Positions 1-7,799 of a DNA stretch of 54,909 nt are shown here, one piece after another. The notes below the pieces were generated by a model. The model was not told where the DNA came from, made no database searches, and saw nothing but the letters and a program-made list of their open reading frames with translations. The DNA comes from Clostridia bacterium (lineage in GTDB: Bacteria > Bacillota > Clostridia > Acetivibrionales > JAFADI01): positions 1 to 54,909 of the forward strand of contig JAOAAU010000105.1 in assembly GCA_026418695.1 (NCBI GenBank). Direction: 5' to 3'. The position numbers and the translations under genes are program-made. How positions within the stretch are numbered: position 1 is the stretch's first letter; every line of letters starts with the position of its first letter.

Positions 1-287
1 ATCGCAATGCAACAAGTCCCTCTCTGCTTAAAAACATTAGCCCTGAACCGCCCTACCCCCTGCAAGGAAAATGAAAGGTCCAGTTCACCGCGATCCAGGA
101 AAACTGCCAATTGTTCTTCATTTAACATTTCTTTTACATAGGCATCCGTATCGGAAGGAAGAATCCTATCCTCACCGATTCGTACCAGTTTTCCATTCTT
201 CCTGATCACAGGCGGAATCCCCACGGTAATATGCAAATCAGATGCACCTTGCTCAACGGTATATTTGAGTAATTCATCCAACGTCAT
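1..287 (-). CDS. pilT: PilT-type twitching ATPase, N-terminal fragment (runs off the left edge)
   Basis: Only about 95 N-terminal codons are in the window; the gene continues beyond base 1. The visible protein begins MTLDELLKYTVEQGASDLHI and later shows RFRANVFKQRG, both characteristic of the N-terminal PAS-like domain of PilT retraction ATPases. In that family the protein is a cytoplasmic hexameric ATPase that depolymerises type IV pili. The catalytic P-loop half is not present here, so activity cannot be judged. The chosen ATG (287-285) has a GGAGGA ribosome-binding site six bases upstream; the ATG at 293 directly abuts that site and is rejected. It starts 14 bases after the pilB stop, so the two are almost certainly co-transcribed. 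Confidence 0.85.
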   Translation of the reverse strand, partial: MTLDELLKYTVEQGASDLHITVGIPPVIRKNGKLVRIGEDRILPSDTDAYVKEMLNEEQLAVFLDRGELDLSFSLQGVGRFRANVFKQRGTCCIA

Positions 288-301
288 TTTCATTCCTCCG
301 A

Positions 302-1999
302 TTAATCATTAGAATAAGTAATCTTAACTGCTTCTTCCAGAGTCGTGATTCCGTCTAAAACCAGCTTCCTTGCATTATCCCGCAATGTTATCATTCCATC
401 CTCAATGGCGGCATCTCTTAATTCATCTTCCGTACAGCCCTTATTGATTAAAGCTCTCAGTTTCTTGTTCACCTGCATGACTTCGTAAATCCCAACCCTG
501 CCGGCATAACCCGTGCTGTTGCATACAGGACAACCTCTACCGCGATGCAACTTTAAGTCGCGTTGTTCAGGAAGACCCAACAAATTCAATTCTTCTGCTG
601 TTGGTTCATATTCTATTTTGCAATTGATACAGATTTTTTTTATCAGTCTTTGTGCGATAACACCCACCATTGATGAGGAAACAAGAAATGGTTCTATTCC
701 CATATCCACGAGTCTTATCACCGAACCTGGAGCATCGTTGGTATGCAGCGTACTTAACACAAGGTGACCTGTAATCGCTGCTCTTACTGCAATTTCTGCA
801 GTTTCACCGTCTCTGATTTCTCCCAGCATGATGACATCCGGGTCTTGCCTTAGTATTGAGCGTAGTCCTGACGCAAAGGTCATTCCAGCCTTATGGTTTA
901 CCTGTACCTGATTGACTCCTTCGATGAGGCACTCTACGGGATCTTCTATGGTTATAATATTGATATTGGGCTTGTTAATCGCATTGACTGCACTGTAAAG
1001 AGTCGTTGTCTTACCGCTTCCGGTTGGCCCTGTAACCAAAATGATTCCATGGGGGTTCATCAGCATCTTTTCAAACTTCTGCTTCTCCACTTCATTAAAG
1101 CCAAGCTTATCCTTTGAAATTAAGAAAGCCGCCTTATCAGCGATTCTGATAACGATTTTTTCTCCGTAAACGGTTGGCAGAATTGAAACCCTCAAATCCA
1201 AATCCTTACCGTCAATCTGTACTCCGATTCTACCATCCTGAGGCAATCTTTTTTCAGCGATGTTCATGCCCCCAATAATTTTTATTCTCGCTGCAATTGC
1301 CGGGAGAATTTCAATCTCAGGCCTCATGGCTTCACGAAGCTGTCCGTCGGTCCTATATCGTATCTTAATGAATCTTTCAAAGGGTTCGATATGGATATCG
1401 CTTGCTCTGCTTCGTACGGCCTGTTCGATAATTGTATTTACAAGCTTAACCGCAGGCGAATTGTTGATTTCTTCTTCAGACTGATCATCCACATGTTCGG
1501 AATGAATTTTAAAGGAACTCCCCTGTTCCTTCTTAAATTCCTCCACAGCCTGCATGGCTTTCTGCGCGCTGTAATACCGGTCAATGGCTTTGTTGATATC
1601 TTTAAGTGTGGAGATGACCGGCTGTACCTCCAGCCCGGAATAAATCTTCACGTCATCAATAGCGAAAACATTCAGAGGGTCACTCATGGCTACGGTTAAT
1701 ATTCCATTTTCTTGTCGAATAGGAATCAGACCATATCGTCTGGCTAGATTTTCAGGAATAAGCAGACAGGTAGGCTGATCAATCTCATACTTTTCCAGGT
1801 TGACATGGGGGATTCCCAACTGGAACTCCAATACCTGAATGATGTCATTTTGTGTTACAAACCCTTCTGAAAGCAGGATTTCACCAATCTTTTCTCCGGT
1901 TTGCTTTTGTATGTCCAAAGCCTTGTCGAGCTGCTCCTTGGTCAGCATGCCAACCTCAACCAGGAGATCTCCAAGCTTTTTTCGTGTTTGCTTTATCAT
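302..1999 (-). CDS. pilB: PilB/GspE-type assembly ATPase of type IV pili
   Basis: A 565-residue cytoplasmic traffic ATPase that powers pilus (or type II pseudopilus) extension. Residues 1-150 form the MshEN/T2SSE-N region. The GspE core follows with Walker A GPTGSGKT at about 324-331, the Asp box near 'TIEDPVE', Walker B VIMLGEIRD at about 389-397 and the His box 'STLHTND'. A tetracysteine zinc module (CINC...CPVC) lies near the C terminus. A GTG four codons further upstream would add MRDI but has no ribosome-binding site; the ATG at 1999 has GAGGG five bases ahead and is preferred. Pairing with pilT directly downstream supports type IV pili over a type II secretion system. No pilin or pilC is in the window. 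Confidence 0.92.
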   Translation of the reverse strand: MIKQTRKKLGDLLVEVGMLTKEQLDKALDIQKQTGEKIGEILLSEGFVTQNDIIQVLEFQLGIPHVNLEKYEIDQPTCLLIPENLARRYGLIPIRQENGILTVAMSDPLNVFAIDDVKIYSGLEVQPVISTLKDINKAIDRYYSAQKAMQAVEEFKKEQGSSFKIHSEHVDDQSEEEINNSPAVKLVNTIIEQAVRSRASDIHIEPFERFIKIRYRTDGQLREAMRPEIEILPAIAARIKIIGGMNIAEKRLPQDGRIGVQIDGKDLDLRVSILPTVYGEKIVIRIADKAAFLISKDKLGFNEVEKQKFEKMLMNPHGIILVTGPTGSGKTTTLYSAVNAINKPNINIITIEDPVECLIEGVNQVQVNHKAGMTFASGLRSILRQDPDVIMLGEIRDGETAEIAVRAAITGHLVLSTLHTNDAPGSVIRLVDMGIEPFLVSSSMVGVIAQRLIKKICINCKIEYEPTAEELNLLGLPEQRDLKLHRGRGCPVCNSTGYAGRVGIYEVMQVNKKLRALINKGCTEDELRDAAIEDGMITLRDNARKLVLDGITTLEEAVKITYSND

Positions 2000-2014
2000 A
2001 ATATCCCTCACAAA

Positions 2015-2071
2015 TGAAAAATGGCCAATATGAACTTGAAATAATGTTCGTCAAGTATCATATTCGCCATT
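2015..2071 (-). terminator. Long hairpin plus T-run between aroE and pilB
   Basis: AATGGC (2020-2025), AATATGA (2027-2033) and CTTGA (2035-2039) pair with TCAAG (2051-2055), TCATATT (2058-2064) and GCCATT (2066-2071), with single unpaired bases between the blocks. On the minus strand the hairpin is followed by a short T tract. It probably ends the yqeG-aroE transcript. Because it lies just upstream of pilB it could also act as a leader structure for the pil genes. Confidence 0.6.
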
Positions 2072-2128
2072 CTTTTAATAAATCCTTTTATATTCGACAA
2101 AATCCTCGATTTTCTCAGGGGCATACGC

Positions 2129-3016
2129 CTATCTATTCTCTAAAACCGATTTGAAGTCCACAAAAAGTTCTTTTAAGAATTGTTCAGAAAGCTTGATCCC
2201 CGTCCAGATTTCGTAAGCATTGATTCCCTGGTAAAAGAGCATACCAAGTCCATTGACTGTTTTGCATCCCGTTTTTTCAGCATCGGACATAAATTTGGTT
2301 TTTGACGGGTTATAAACAACATCATATACAATCTGACCCTTCGAAAACTGATAGTTTTCTTCGATTGGGCTGCTGTCTACTTCCGGATGCATTCCCACAG
2401 ATGTGGTATTCACAACAATATCACTGGCTTCAAAGGACTTTATAGCCTTTTTGTCATCGAATCCAAAACTTTCTGCTACACTATCGATATTGTTATTGAT
2501 GATTTCTGCAAGTTCTGCTGCTTTAGAAGCTGTACGGTTGACAATGTAGATTTTTTTCGCACCCTCAAAAGCCATTTTTACTGTAATGGCACGTGCAGCT
2601 CCTCCTGATCCGATAATAAAAATCTTCTTTTCCTTGAAGCCTGTTCCCGTCTCTTCCTTAAAAGACCTGGAAAAGCCTTCAGCATCCGTATTATAGCCAT
2701 AGAATCGTCCTTCAATGTTTTTTACGGTATTCACAGCCCCCATCAGTAAAGCTTCTTTTGTATTATCATCGATGAACTTCATGACATCCTTTTTATAGGG
2801 AACAGTAACATTGAAACCGACTACATTCAAAGCCTTGAGGCCATGTACAGCACTCTCAAGATGGTTCTTTTCCACTTTAAAAGGTATATAAACGGTATCA
2901 ATACCAAGATGTTTGCTTATAGAGTTATGCAGCATCGGAGAAAATGAATGCTCAATAGGATTTCCGATAATGCCCATCACTTTTGTCTTTCCTGTTACTT
3001 TGAAGTCTATTTCCAT
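2129..3016 (-). CDS. aroE: Shikimate 5-dehydrogenase
   Basis: 295 residues, normal AroE length. The enzyme reduces 3-dehydroshikimate to shikimate with NADPH in the cytoplasmic chorismate pathway. Family motifs are in order: substrate-site NPIEHSFSPMLHN at 17-29, GFNVTVPYKK with the catalytic lysine at about 78-87, the NADP-binding glycine motif IIGSGGAARA, NRT after the Rossmann beta-2 strand (NADP preference), and NGLGMLFYQG near the C terminus. The ATG follows a GGGGG ribosome-binding site. It lies 43 bases downstream of yqeG, an arrangement that recalls the yqeG-aroE neighbourhood of Bacillus. Confidence 0.95.
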   Translation of the reverse strand: MEIDFKVTGKTKVMGIIGNPIEHSFSPMLHNSISKHLGIDTVYIPFKVEKNHLESAVHGLKALNVVGFNVTVPYKKDVMKFIDDNTKEALLMGAVNTVKNIEGRFYGYNTDAEGFSRSFKEETGTGFKEKKIFIIGSGGAARAITVKMAFEGAKKIYIVNRTASKAAELAEIINNNIDSVAESFGFDDKKAIKSFEASDIVVNTTSVGMHPEVDSSPIEENYQFSKGQIVYDVVYNPSKTKFMSDAEKTGCKTVNGLGMLFYQGINAYEIWTGIKLSEQFLKELFVDFKSVLENR

Positions 3017-3059
3017 AATACCCCCGTTTTTCCTTATATGTTAGCCTTAACTTCACGCA

Positions 3060-3566
3060 CTACTTACCTGTTTTTATTGTAACTTTATACTTTGATAAAA
3101 TGTACTTTTCAAAAATCCTTTTAAATTTTATAAAGAGGATTTCGTTGGTATCAATGGGTTTCACCAGAATGGTAAACATATTCAGCTTATTTCCTCCATA
3201 TACATCCGTAAACAGCTGATCGCCCACCATGGCAGTCTCATCCGGCTTCAGATTCATCAATCGGATTGCCTTTAAAAAAGTCTTGGTCCCCGGTTTTGAT
3301 GCCCTATGAAATGCAAAAATCTTCAATCTTTCATTAAACTTGATGACGCGCTTCTTGGAGGCATTGGAAACAATACAAACTTTCAAGCCCGAAGCTTTCA
3401 CTTTTTCAATCCATGCAACCGCTTTGTCATCCGCCTCTTTGCCATGAGGTACAAGGGTATTATCAATATCCAGCAGCAAGCCCTTGATTCCCCTCTTTTT
3501 CAGTTGTTCCAAATCAATGTCCTGTACTTTGTCCAACAGCAGCTTGGGAAAATACTTTTCGAGCAT
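3060..3566 (-). CDS. yqeG: YqeG family HAD phosphatase
   Basis: 168 residues. HAD-superfamily IIIA phosphatase fold: motif I DIDNTLVPHG with the nucleophile aspartate, motif II IVSN, and motif III/IV region KPGTKTF...MVGDQLFTDVYGG. YqeG proteins are conserved in Firmicutes; the physiological substrate is not established. The ATG at 3566 is preceded by GGAGG with six-base spacing, whereas an upstream alternative adds a Cys/Arg-rich stretch (MLCVVCRRRNR) without a ribosome-binding site. First gene of a likely yqeG-aroE unit. Confidence 0.88.
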   Translation of the reverse strand: MLEKYFPKLLLDKVQDIDLEQLKKRGIKGLLLDIDNTLVPHGKEADDKAVAWIEKVKASGLKVCIVSNASKKRVIKFNERLKIFAFHRASKPGTKTFLKAIRLMNLKPDETAMVGDQLFTDVYGGNKLNMFTILVKPIDTNEILFIKFKRIFEKYILSKYKVTIKTGK

Positions 3567-4062
3567 TCTATTCCTCCGTCTACATACAACGCACAACAAC
3601 TCTACGTTTCCTTCTTTTGTGCGCTTGTATTACCTTGATTTGTATCGCAAGAATTAGTTCTTCCGATATAAATCCATTATTGCGATTTATATTGTTAAAG
3701 TAATTCTTAATCATATTATTCCAAATAAAATTTATCAACAACACAAGAAGTTATTCTCAGCATTGGGACTTATCGTAAACAGTTAATAATTTGAAATGAT
3801 TTTCCAAACTCCAGCCAAGTATATGATAACAGACTGATCCCCTGATAGCAATAACCTCCCGGTATAAGTGTGATATTAATAAATACACTCAGTTTGAGAA
3901 ATATCTTAAGGGCTGAGGTTCGTATGCTTTTCCTTAAATTTTGAATTTTATGAGTTTATTTATATTGAGCTGAAGTGATATAATACAAGACAAAATCATC
4001 ATAAATCGGCAAGGTGGCTTGCATTAAGCTCATCAATTTCTAAGTTAGAAGGAGATTGTAAT
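3567..4062. other. Divergent intergenic region, about 500 bases
   Basis: AT-rich spacer between leftward yqeG and the rightward SDR gene. I see no protein gene or known riboswitch in it. ATCGCAA near 3645 and TTGCGAT near 3680 could form a loose hairpin. The rightward promoter is listed separately; no convincing leftward sigma-A promoter was found for yqeG. Confidence 0.5.
3976..3984 (+). promoter_or_regulatory. Extended -10 promoter for the SDR gene
   Basis: TGATATAAT gives a perfect -10 hexamer (3979-3984) with the extended TGn element. No good -35 hexamer is present at 17-18 bases, which is typical of extended -10 promoters. The predicted 5' leader is about 70 bases. Confidence 0.5.
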
Positions 4063-4833
4063 ATGCGTTTTGATGGAAAAACAGTCATCGTGACAGGTGG
4101 AGGTCAGGGTATTGGCAGGGCCGTTTCTCGTGCCTTTGCATCTGAAGGAGCCAATGTAGTAATTGCAGATGTCGACCCGGAGGCAGGGCTTGAGAACCAG
4201 GAATATATCCGTTCAAACAATGGAGAAGCTTTTTTTGTTGAAACCGATGTATCCAGTGAGGACAGTATAAAAAATCTCGTTCAAGCAACCTTGAAGCGTT
4301 ACAAAACCATTGATATCCTAATCAACAATGCAGGAATATCAAAATTCGGAAATATGTTTGAATCGGACAGCGCCCTTTGGGATAAAGTCATCGCAGTCAA
4401 TCTTCGAGGACCTTATCTCTGTGCAAAGTATGCGTCAGAAACTATGGCAAAAAATAATAATGGCTGTATCGTCAATATCGCTTCGACCAGAGCCTTTATG
4501 TCGGAGCCGGATACTGAAGCCTATTCGGCATCCAAGGGAGGAATCATTGCATTAACTCACTCCTTAGCGGTGTCCCTGGGAAAATATAAGATTCGGGTTA
4601 ACTCCATCAGCCCGGGATGGATCGAAATTTCAGAATGGCAAAAATCCGGCAAAGCCGCTCCGGCTGTTTTAAGTGAAATGGACCACCTCCAGCACCCGGC
4701 CGGAAGAGTAGGTTCTCCTTTGGACATCGCGAAGGCTTGTCTATTCCTTTGTTCTGATGAAGCTGGCTTTATCACTGGAACGAATCTAACTGTTGATGGT
4801 GGTATGACCATAAAAATGATTTATCATGAATAA
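4063..4833 (+). CDS. Short-chain dehydrogenase/reductase (SDR), classical type
   Basis: 256 residues, classical SDR length. Cofactor motif TGGGQGIG at 11-18, acidic residue after beta-2 (IADVD, suggesting NAD(H) preference), NNAG, catalytic serine in 'NIAST', catalytic YSASK, and SPGW after the active site. The closest recognisable groups are FabG-like and glucose-1-dehydrogenase-like oxidoreductases; substrate cannot be assigned from sequence. The ATG has AAGGAG eight bases upstream. It stands alone on the plus strand between its own promoter and the ilvE promoter, with no fatty-acid genes around it, which argues against a housekeeping FabG role. Confidence 0.88.
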   Translation: MRFDGKTVIVTGGGQGIGRAVSRAFASEGANVVIADVDPEAGLENQEYIRSNNGEAFFVETDVSSEDSIKNLVQATLKRYKTIDILINNAGISKFGNMFESDSALWDKVIAVNLRGPYLCAKYASETMAKNNNGCIVNIASTRAFMSEPDTEAYSASKGGIIALTHSLAVSLGKYKIRVNSISPGWIEISEWQKSGKAAPAVLSEMDHLQHPAGRVGSPLDIAKACLFLCSDEAGFITGTNLTVDGGMTIKMIYHE

Positions 4834-4859
4834 TTTCGTAGTGCACTTCACCCATGCTC

Positions 4860-4888
4860 TTGATTTTTATATTGAAAAGGAGCATAAT
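4860..4888 (+). promoter_or_regulatory. Putative sigma-A promoter for ilvE
   Basis: TTGATT (4860-4865), a 17-base spacer and CATAAT (4883-4888). Predicted transcription start is near 4895, giving a leader of roughly 95 bases. No T-box or other branched-chain amino-acid riboswitch is visible in the leader. Confidence 0.45.
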
Positions 4889-4989
4889 TTATGTAAGTTT
4901 TAGAAGCAGACGAAATTGGTTCATCCACATCACGGTTTTGAAGAATTCTAATTTTACAGAAGTATTTATTTTGAAAGGAGTTTAGATAT

Positions 4990-6060
4990 ATGTCACTAGA
5001 AATCAAAATTAAAAGAACGACCGCTCCAAAGGCAAAGCCGGATCAGAACAGCTTGGGCTTTGGGAAATACTTTACCGATCATATGTTTGTCATGGACTAT
5101 ACGGAAGGAAAGGGCTGGCATGATCCCAGAATCGTTCCCTATGGTCCCCTTGAACTCGATCCTGCGACAGCCACACTGCACTATGGCCAGGCAATCTTCG
5201 AGGGAATGAAATCCTATAATACCAAGGATGGCAGGGTTCTTTTGTTTAGACCTCAAAAAAATATGGAAAGAATCAATGTCACCAATGAGAGAATGTGTAT
5301 TCCTCAAATCGACGTTGATTTCTGTGTTGAAGCCATCAAAACCCTGGTAAAGGTCGATCAGGATTGGATTCCGAGTGCTGAAGGAACTTCCCTTTATATC
5401 CGTCCGTTTATATTTGCAACGGATGCCGTATTGGGTGTTCATCCTTCCCATACGTACAAATTCATGGTTATTATGTCTCCAGTTGGCGCTTACTATCCTC
5501 AAGGGATCAACCCAATCAACATTTATGTTGAAAGCAACTATGTCCGTGCAGTAAAAGGCGGCACAGGGTTCGCGAAGACCTGTGGAAACTATGCAGCCAG
5601 TCTGAGAGCACAAGCAGATGCTGCTAAAAAAGGATATGTACAGGTTTTGTGGCTGGATGGCGTAGAAAAGAAGTACATTGAAGAAGTAGGTTCCATGAAT
5701 GTATTCTTTAAAATTGACGGCGAGGTAATTACGCCTTCTCTTGAAGGCAGTATTCTTCCCGGTATAACCAGAGCTTCCACCATAGAACTTTTAAAGTCTC
5801 AAGGTACAAAAGTTACTGAAAGAAGAATCTCCATACAGGAAGTTTTTGATGCCCATGCAGCCGGTAAACTTGATGAAGTCTTCGGAACAGGCACAGCCGC
5901 TGTTATTTCTCCTGTGGGTGAATTGAACTGGAATGATCAAAAAATCACCATCAATGACGGAAAAATCGGTGAGTGTTCCAAAAAGGTCTATGATACCATC
6001 ACCGGTATCCAGAGCGGCAAGCTGGATGATACCTTTGGATGGACTGTTGAAGTAAAGTAA
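4990..6060 (+). CDS. ilvE: Branched-chain amino-acid aminotransferase
   Basis: 356 residues, class IV (D-amino-acid-transaminase fold) PLP enzyme, BCAT type II length. It interconverts Leu/Ile/Val and their 2-oxo acids using 2-oxoglutarate/glutamate in the cytoplasm. Visible motifs: LHYGQAIFEGMK near 63-74, RPFIFATD, and GTGFAKTCGNYAASL with the Schiff-base lysine at K196. The C-terminal part has EVFGTGTAAVISPVG, the PLP-phosphate region. ATG at 4990 follows GAAAGGAG with eight-base spacing. Monocistronic: own promoter upstream and a strong hairpin immediately downstream. Confidence 0.95.
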   Translation: MSLEIKIKRTTAPKAKPDQNSLGFGKYFTDHMFVMDYTEGKGWHDPRIVPYGPLELDPATATLHYGQAIFEGMKSYNTKDGRVLLFRPQKNMERINVTNERMCIPQIDVDFCVEAIKTLVKVDQDWIPSAEGTSLYIRPFIFATDAVLGVHPSHTYKFMVIMSPVGAYYPQGINPINIYVESNYVRAVKGGTGFAKTCGNYAASLRAQADAAKKGYVQVLWLDGVEKKYIEEVGSMNVFFKIDGEVITPSLEGSILPGITRASTIELLKSQGTKVTERRISIQEVFDAHAAGKLDEVFGTGTAAVISPVGELNWNDQKITINDGKIGECSKKVYDTITGIQSGKLDDTFGWTVEVK

Positions 6061-6074
6061 TAAAAAGTAACCTT

Positions 6075-6107
6075 AAAGAGAGTGGTCTTAACTGGCCACT
6101 CTCTTTT
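6075..6107. terminator. Bidirectional terminator between ilvE and comM
   Basis: Perfect 11-bp inverted repeat AAAGAGAGTGG (6075-6085) / CCACTCTCTTT (6096-6106) with a ten-base loop, followed on the plus strand by TTTTA. It lies between two convergent genes; the comM stop codon overlaps its right arm. Confidence 0.8.
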
Positions 6108-7647
6108 ATGTATTCCTGTTCCAAAACTTCCGGTCCAGACTTCGGTATTGGATTGCTTCTGCAATATGGGTTACCTTAATATTCTCGCACTCCTCCATGT
6201 CCGCAATCGTTCTGGCAACCTTCAGTATTCTGCTGTGTGCCCTTGCACTCAGTCCTAGTTTTTCGAACGCATTTTTCAGCAGGTCCTTGCCTTTGTCATC
6301 CAATTTACAGAATTTATTGATCATAGATGCCTGCAGCTGCGAATTCGAGTATATTTTTAACCCTTTGTATCTTTCCAGTTGTACTTTTCTTGCCTTGTTT
6401 ACCCGTTCACGGATCGCAACCGACTTTTCCTCTTCTTTTGGGTTATCAAGATCTTTGTATTTGACGGAGGATACCTCGATATGAATATCCAGCCTGTCCA
6501 ACAAAGGGCCGCTTAATTTGCCCATATATTTTTGAATTTCTCTTGGGGTACAATTGCATTGTTTTTCCGGTTCAAGCAGGTTTCCGCATTTACAAGGGTT
6601 TGCTGTACAGATCAGGGTGGCTTTCGCCGGATAAGACAAGCTTGCATTGACTCTTGAAATAGTCACAAGGCCATCTTCAAGGGGCTGTCTTAACACCTCT
6701 AAGGCGTCTTTGCTGAATTCCGGCACTTCATCAAGAAAAAGTACTCCGTAATGTGCGAGACTGATTTCTCCGGGTTTTGGATATTTCCCTCCCCCAATTA
6801 GACCAATATCGCTGATTGTATGGTGAGGTGACCGAAAAGGTCGGGTTGTCACCAGTGAAGTCTTTGGCGGAAGCAGTCCTGCTATGCTGTGAATTTTAGT
6901 AACTTCCAAAGCTTCCTCAAAGGTTATGGCTGGCAGAATCGTCGGCAGCCGTTTGGCAATCATCGTCTTGCCGCATCCCGGCGACCCGATCATAATGCAG
7001 TTATGACCTCCGGACGCAGCTACTTCAAGGGCTCTCTTTACAGTCTCCTGACCTTTTACATCTGAAAAATCTATTTCGTCATTCGCATAATTCTTGAACA
7101 ACCCATCTATGTCGCAATAGTACTGTTCTATCTGCTTCTCACCATTCAAGTGGTAAACTATATCCTCAATCTTCTGGATAGGTAAAACCTTCAGTCCTTT
7201 GACTACAGCTGCCTCAGCTGCATTTTCCATCGGAAGTACAATGTACTCTGCTCCCATTTGTAAAGCACAAATAGCCATGGGAAGTACACCGTTGATTGGC
7301 TTTACTTCTCCATCCAATGACAGTTCTCCGACAAACGTGTACTGGTCTAAAGCTTCATTATCAATCTGGCCCGTAGCTTTCAGGATCCCCAATGCAATCC
7401 CAAGATCAAAAGCAGAGCCTTCTTTTCTTATGTTTGCAGGTGCAAGATTAATCGTAATCCTCTTCATCGGAAATTCCAAACCCGAATTTTTTATTGCGGA
7501 CCGTACCCGCTCTTTGGATTCCTTAACGGCGGCATCGCCCAAACCCACAATTTCAAAGGCAGGAATTCCATTGCTGATATCTGTTTCTATCTGCACAATA
7601 TATCCGTCAATGCCCACCAGACCACAGCTTTTTATTTTTGATAACAT
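6106..7647 (-). CDS. comM: YifB/ComM family Mg-chelatase-like AAA+ ATPase
   Basis: 513 residues. An N-terminal Lon-protease-like ChlI domain (about 1-170) is followed by an AAA+ Mg-chelatase domain with Walker A GSPGCGKT near 215 and Walker B LFLDEVPEF, then a CTANPCKCG segment and the C-terminal helical lid. In naturally transformable bacteria ComM is a hexameric helicase that promotes branch migration during integration of foreign DNA; in Firmicutes the role is less clear. ATG at 7647 follows GAGGGG; an upstream in-frame TTG adds seven residues but lacks a ribosome-binding site. Tail-to-tail with ilvE. Confidence 0.9.
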   Translation of the reverse strand: MLSKIKSCGLVGIDGYIVQIETDISNGIPAFEIVGLGDAAVKESKERVRSAIKNSGLEFPMKRITINLAPANIRKEGSAFDLGIALGILKATGQIDNEALDQYTFVGELSLDGEVKPINGVLPMAICALQMGAEYIVLPMENAAEAAVVKGLKVLPIQKIEDIVYHLNGEKQIEQYYCDIDGLFKNYANDEIDFSDVKGQETVKRALEVAASGGHNCIMIGSPGCGKTMIAKRLPTILPAITFEEALEVTKIHSIAGLLPPKTSLVTTRPFRSPHHTISDIGLIGGGKYPKPGEISLAHYGVLFLDEVPEFSKDALEVLRQPLEDGLVTISRVNASLSYPAKATLICTANPCKCGNLLEPEKQCNCTPREIQKYMGKLSGPLLDRLDIHIEVSSVKYKDLDNPKEEEKSVAIRERVNKARKVQLERYKGLKIYSNSQLQASMINKFCKLDDKGKDLLKNAFEKLGLSARAHSRILKVARTIADMEECENIKVTHIAEAIQYRSLDRKFWNRNT

Positions 7648-7757
7648 GATTGCCCCCTCAAAAATCAACCCGTATAATTATGTTATTTATTAAACTATAT
7701 TAACATATTTTGTAAAATTTGTATACATCATCAAGAGGCGTGCGCTCAAAATATTCT

Positions 7758-7794
7758 AAAAAGAGCCTTGGGTTCAATCAACCAAGGCTCTTTT
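7758..7794 (-). terminator. Terminator of the DUF115 gene
   Basis: Perfect 13-bp stem AAAAGAGCCTTGG (7759-7771) / CCAAGGCTCTTTT (7782-7794), ten-base loop, T-run on the minus strand. Confidence 0.88.
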
Positions 7795-7799
7795 CGATC

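Noticed and set aside
4877..4896. AAGGAG followed at eight bases by ATG-TAA, a start-stop mini-ORF
   Set aside because: It overlaps the predicted -10 and transcription start of the ilvE promoter (TTGATT-17-CATAAT), so it would not lie inside the mRNA; likely coincidence.
4889..4989. T-box leader for ilvE
   Set aside because: No AGGGTGG-type T-box sequence or terminator/antiterminator pair.
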